From positions 1 through 64,000 of the forward strand of contig NZ_JALAZE010000011.1 in assembly GCF_022809095.1 (NCBI RefSeq): a DNA stretch of 64,000 bases, in the 5' to 3' direction. The notes beneath the pieces are model-generated. The model had not been told where the DNA came from and searched no databases. It saw only the letters and a program-made list of their open reading frames with translations. The stretch comes from Bacillus kexueae. GTDB lineage: Bacteria; Bacillota; Bacilli; Bacillales; Aeribacillaceae. Position 1 is the first letter of the stretch; every line of letters begins with the position of its first letter. Shown in pieces: positions 60,850-64,000 of the stretch. The position numbers and the translations under genes were made by a program.

Positions 60850-61704
60850 GTGATTGAACTAACTTACATTTTAGCGTTTTCTATAATATTCCTATCCTAT
60901 TTTTTATTAAAAAGTCCAGGGAATTACCCAACATTTCATCTGCTTTCATGGTTGAATTTCCTCCTATTTCTAATATTTTTAATGGTTAGCTACAACCTTA
61001 TATCAAATATTGTATGGAAAAGTGAAACGAGTATTGCAGAAGAACTTAAGTATGGCATTGAAACAAAGAATAACCAGATAAAACATGAGGAACTACCAAT
61101 TCAGAATGAAGTGATTCCAATTGATGCTCCTACCCTTTCTCAATTACCAGAATTACCTAGAGGCTGCGAAGTAACAGCTCTTGCAATGCTATTGAATTAC
61201 GCTGGAGTAAAAGTAGATAAGATGACTCTTGCTAAGCAAGTAAAAAAAGATCCAACACCCTTTGAGGTCAAGAACGGAAAAATTTATTTTGGGCATCCGA
61301 ATAAAGGATTCGTTGGAGATATGTTTTCAAGAGAAAATCCTGGGTACGGTGTATACCATAAACCTATAAGAGCATTAGCACAATTATATTTATCTAGTAA
61401 AATCATTGATTTAACAGGAGAACCGTTTGAAGTCATCCAACAACATTTATCAAAGGGAACTCCCGTGTGGGTCATAACGAATACAACGTACCAGAAACTT
61501 CCTCAAACAGCATTTATTGAATGGCATACTTCGGAAGGGCCAATTAATATTACGATGCGGGAGCATTCTGTTTTAATTACCGGATATGATGAACATTCCA
61601 TTTACTTTAATGATCCATTATCTGGTAAAAAAAAGAAAACGCCAAAAGAAGATTTCATAGAAGCATGGGAACAAATGGGAAAACAAGCTATCACCTACAA
61701 ATAG
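60850..61704 (+). CDS. C39-like (YvpB-type) cysteine protease, membrane anchored
   Basis: GTG at 60850 after AAGGGGGG gives 284 residues. Two N-terminal hydrophobic segments (about 4-21 and 28-52) anchor it. The C39-type papain-fold domain (about 90-280) has C106 (LPRGCEVTALAMLL), H239 (REHSVLITGYD) and N254-D255 (YFNDPLSG), so the catalytic triad is plausible. It resembles B. subtilis YvpB. Substrate unknown. It ends 22 bp before the multicopper oxidase gene, so they share an operon. Confidence 0.85.
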   Translation: MIELTYILAFSIIFLSYFLLKSPGNYPTFHLLSWLNFLLFLIFLMVSYNLISNIVWKSETSIAEELKYGIETKNNQIKHEELPIQNEVIPIDAPTLSQLPELPRGCEVTALAMLLNYAGVKVDKMTLAKQVKKDPTPFEVKNGKIYFGHPNKGFVGDMFSRENPGYGVYHKPIRALAQLYLSSKIIDLTGEPFEVIQQHLSKGTPVWVITNTTYQKLPQTAFIEWHTSEGPINITMREHSVLITGYDEHSIYFNDPLSGKKKKTPKEDFIEAWEQMGKQAITYK

Positions 61705-61726
61705 TGATTCATGATGGAGGGATAAC

Positions 61727-63268
61727 ATGAAAAAATTTTACTTTAGTGTCATATTTCTCACATTGATGACAATATCTGTGGCATGCTCGAGCGCTTCTGA
61801 ATCTATGGAGAAACATGATATGTCAAATATGGAAAATGAATCTAGATCACAGCAGGATTTGGAAGAAGCAACAGTTGATACGAAAGTTCTATCAACAAAC
61901 GAAATGACCATTACCGCACAGGAAGCAACGTTACAACTTACAAAAGATGTAACAGTCCCGGTCTATACGTTTAACGGTTCGGTTCCCGGTTCACAAATTC
62001 GAATTAAACAAGGCGAGACTGTAAAAGTTCATTTAAAAAATGAACTTCCTGAACCCGTAACGATACATTGGCACGGTTATCCTGTTCCCAATAATCAAGA
62101 CGGGGTTCCTGGTGTCACAATGGATGCGGTAAAACCTGGGGAGACATTTACGTATGAATTTACAGCTTCAGTTCCAGGAACTTATTGGTATCACTCTCAT
62201 CAAGAAAGTGCAGAGCAAGTAGATAAAGGACTATACGGTACGTTAATTGTAGAACCACAAGAAGGGGAGCTAGTAGACCGCGACTACACTCTCGTCCTGG
62301 ATGAATGGATGAGTAATCCTCCGACCGATGATGAGGAAGGGAATGTACATGGAAACATGCATCATGGCCACGGTGCCAATGCAATGACACACGATATGAG
62401 TATGTATGATATTTTTACAATCAACGGAAAGAGTGGGTCTGAAGTAGAGCCCCTGAAAGTGAAAAAGGGAGAAAAAGTAAAACTCAGGCTCGTCAATGCC
62501 GGTTACATGCCACACGACATTCATCTTCATGGTCACGAATTTAAAATAACAGCCGTAGATGGGCAACAAATACAAAACCCTTCAATGATTCGAGATGAAA
62601 TAATACGAATTGCTCCGGGCGAACGGTATGATATTGAATTTATTGCGGATAATCCAGGGGAATGGATGTTAGAGTGTCATAGCAACATGGATGGAGCAAA
62701 AGGGATGAATGCCATTATACAATATGAAGAAACAGAAAGTTCAACAGCTGATCAATCAAATTCATCCAAATCATTACCATTCGTAAACTTAACAAAATAT
62801 GGTGAACCATTACAAGGTGAGTTTACTTTAGAGCAAAACTATGATGTGGAGTATACGATGAATCTTGGAACAGGCATGAACGAAGATGGGATGATATTCA
62901 CCATAAACAACAAAATATTCCCCAATACTTTACCTATTCATGTTGAAACGGGAGATTTAGTAAAAGTGAAGTTAGTTAATCAGTCCAAGCATGATTTACA
63001 CCCTATGCACTTACATGGACACTTCTTCCAAGTATTAAGTAAAAATGGAGTTCCTGTTCAAGGATCACCTCTCATTAAGGATTCATTAAATATAGAACCT
63101 GGGGAAGAATATATTGTGGCATTTAAAGCAGATAACCCTGGCATTTGGATGTTCCACTGCCATGATCTCCATCATGCTTCTGCAGGGATGGTTACGACTG
63201 TGAATTATCAAGATTTTAAACCTGAATACCAACCAGACCCAAATGACACCACCAATAAAGGAGAATAG
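61727..63268 (+). CDS. Multicopper oxidase lipoprotein
   Basis: 513 residues. Signal peptide and lipobox ISVA-C20. Three cupredoxin domains carry all copper motifs: HWHG (114-117), HSH (156-158), HPMHLHGHF (425-433) and HCHDLHHASAGM (477-488, with T1 ligands C478, H483 and M488). A Met/His-rich insert HGNMHHGHGANAMTHDMSM (about 208-226) and an N-terminal HDMSNM could bind Cu(I). Likely oxidises Cu(I) or another small substrate outside the membrane, giving copper tolerance; laccase-like use is an alternative. Confidence 0.93.
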   Translation: MKKFYFSVIFLTLMTISVACSSASESMEKHDMSNMENESRSQQDLEEATVDTKVLSTNEMTITAQEATLQLTKDVTVPVYTFNGSVPGSQIRIKQGETVKVHLKNELPEPVTIHWHGYPVPNNQDGVPGVTMDAVKPGETFTYEFTASVPGTYWYHSHQESAEQVDKGLYGTLIVEPQEGELVDRDYTLVLDEWMSNPPTDDEEGNVHGNMHHGHGANAMTHDMSMYDIFTINGKSGSEVEPLKVKKGEKVKLRLVNAGYMPHDIHLHGHEFKITAVDGQQIQNPSMIRDEIIRIAPGERYDIEFIADNPGEWMLECHSNMDGAKGMNAIIQYEETESSTADQSNSSKSLPFVNLTKYGEPLQGEFTLEQNYDVEYTMNLGTGMNEDGMIFTINNKIFPNTLPIHVETGDLVKVKLVNQSKHDLHPMHLHGHFFQVLSKNGVPVQGSPLIKDSLNIEPGEEYIVAFKADNPGIWMFHCHDLHHASAGMVTTVNYQDFKPEYQPDPNDTTNKGE

Positions 63269-63277
63269 AAAACATTT

Positions 63278-63304
63278 AAGGTAGCCGCATGTGAGGGCTA
63301 CCTT
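63278..63304 (+). terminator. Terminator between the convergent oxidase and response-regulator genes
   Basis: AAGGTAGCC and GGCTACCTT form a perfect 9-bp stem, loop GCATGTGAG. The flanks are moderately T-rich on plus (TTACGATTTT) and A-rich before it, so it may serve both genes. Confidence 0.8.
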
Positions 63305-63325
63305 TACGATTTTAGAACGCTTTGA

Positions 63326-63997
63326 TTATTCCACCCATTTATACCCAATTCCCCATACGGTATGGAGAAATTGATCAACTGGAAACCCAGCCTTTCTGAG
63401 CTTTTCCCTTAAGTTTTTTACATGAGAGTCAATTGTACGCTCGTCTGTATCGGAATGATATCCCCATAATGAAAGAATCATCTGTTCTCTACTGAAAACG
63501 CGACTAGGATTTTTCAAGAAAAGACCTAATACGGCAAATTCCTTCGGAGTAAGATGGATGGAATTATTTCGATAGAGTACTTTAAATGCGACTTCATCCC
63601 ATAAAAGTCCATTAAATTCAATTTTATCATCTTTATTCGAAAGTCTTCGTAGAACGGCATTCACCCGAGCAAGTAACTCCGCTTCATCAAACGGCTTCGT
63701 AATATAATCATCTGCACCCAAATTTAACCCTTTAACTTTATCCATGATTTGATCCCGTGCAGTCAACATAATGATGGGAATTTCAGATATTTCACGCAAT
63801 CGTCTGCATATTTCAAAGCCATCCATATCTGGCATCATAATGTCAAGTAAAACTAAATCGATGTTATTTGATTCGACGGTATCAAGAGCTGATAGACCCG
63901 ATTCACATTTAATGCACCGATAGCCCCTTGGGGAAAGGTACAGTTCTAATAAATCTAACATTCTTTTTTCATCATCCACCAATAAAATCGTTCTCAT
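63326..63997 (-). CDS. OmpR/PhoB-family response regulator
   Basis: 223 residues. The receiver domain (1-115) has the acidic pocket D8-D9, phospho-acceptor D52 (LVLLDIMMPDMDG), TAR and K in ITKPFD. The winged-helix output domain (about 130-222) has LTPKEFAVLGLFL and DERTIDSHVKNLREKL. The sensor kinase is not in the window and may lie beyond 64000 or be read from another transcript. Convergent with the multicopper oxidase; the direct repeats at 60781 are a candidate target, so copper sensing is a reasonable inference. Confidence 0.93.
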   Translation of the reverse strand: MRTILLVDDEKRMLDLLELYLSPRGYRCIKCESGLSALDTVESNNIDLVLLDIMMPDMDGFEICRRLREISEIPIIMLTARDQIMDKVKGLNLGADDYITKPFDEAELLARVNAVLRRLSNKDDKIEFNGLLWDEVAFKVLYRNNSIHLTPKEFAVLGLFLKNPSRVFSREQMILSLWGYHSDTDERTIDSHVKNLREKLRKAGFPVDQFLHTVWGIGYKWVE

Positions 63998-64000
63998 TGA

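Overview
The window is a chromosomal segment of a low-GC, endospore-former-type Firmicute of the family Bacillaceae. Gene content and gene order follow the Bacillus subtilis chromosome from eno to ctpB closely: eno-pgm-tpiA-pgk-gapA-cggR, sigL-yvfG, tRNA-Arg beside clpP, crh-whiA-yvcK-rapZ-yvcI, trxB-yvcD, hisIFAHBDGZ, yvoF-ppaX-yvoD-lgt-hprK, yvlDCBA, uvrA-uvrB-csbA, and minJ-swrA-ctpB. Nearly every backbone gene is on the minus strand. The sequence alone does not support a species name.

Layout. 1-196: right end of an ISL3-type insertion sequence. 230-7480: glycolytic operon with the CggR operator. 7498-9409: glutaredoxin-like gene, sigma-54 and yvfG. 9639-10850: tRNA-Arg(CCG) and clpP with a CtsR box. 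10854-14643: crh, whiA, yvcK, rapZ and yvcI. 15160-18871: trxB, a TPR protein and a DUF2225 gene with a promoter-terminator leader. 18970-25505: eight-gene histidine operon. 25731-29734: hprK-lgt-yvoD-ppaX-yvoF. 29925-30935: secreted metallophosphoesterase. 31216-33266: yvlABCD behind a sigma-W promoter. 33318-39211: uvrBA with a LexA box, and csbA. 39223-40762: chemotaxis receptor with a sigma-D promoter. 40793-44538: RND efflux pump and its TetR regulator with two operators. 44994-47120: recQ. 47476-50266: orphan cytochrome oxidase subunit I with a CtaG-like protein (plus strand). 50595-54022: minJ, swrA, ctpB. From about 54023 the B. subtilis order is lost. An MFS exporter follows, preceded by two mini-ORFs and an attenuator-like leader. 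Then comes a copper-flavoured accessory block: cupredoxin lipoprotein, F510_1955-type beta-propeller lipoprotein, asnB, C39-like protease, multicopper oxidase and an OmpR-family response regulator.

How the genes work together. Carbon flow and its regulation (CggR, HPr kinase, Crh, YvcK, RapZ) sit beside envelope and division genes (WhiA, MinJ, Lgt, YvlABCD). SwrA and the sigma-D-driven receptor point to flagellar motility. The multicopper oxidase, cupredoxin and response regulator look like an extracytoplasmic copper-handling set.

The intergenic DNA is rich in short dispersed repeats (families A, B and C below). All four copies of family B abut the T-tract of a minus-strand intrinsic terminator. 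The strongest candidates for something undescribed are the MFS attenuator leader (56388-56641), the terminator-targeting repeat family B, and the promoter-to-terminator leader or small RNA at 17952-18145. No CRISPR array, prophage or rRNA was seen.
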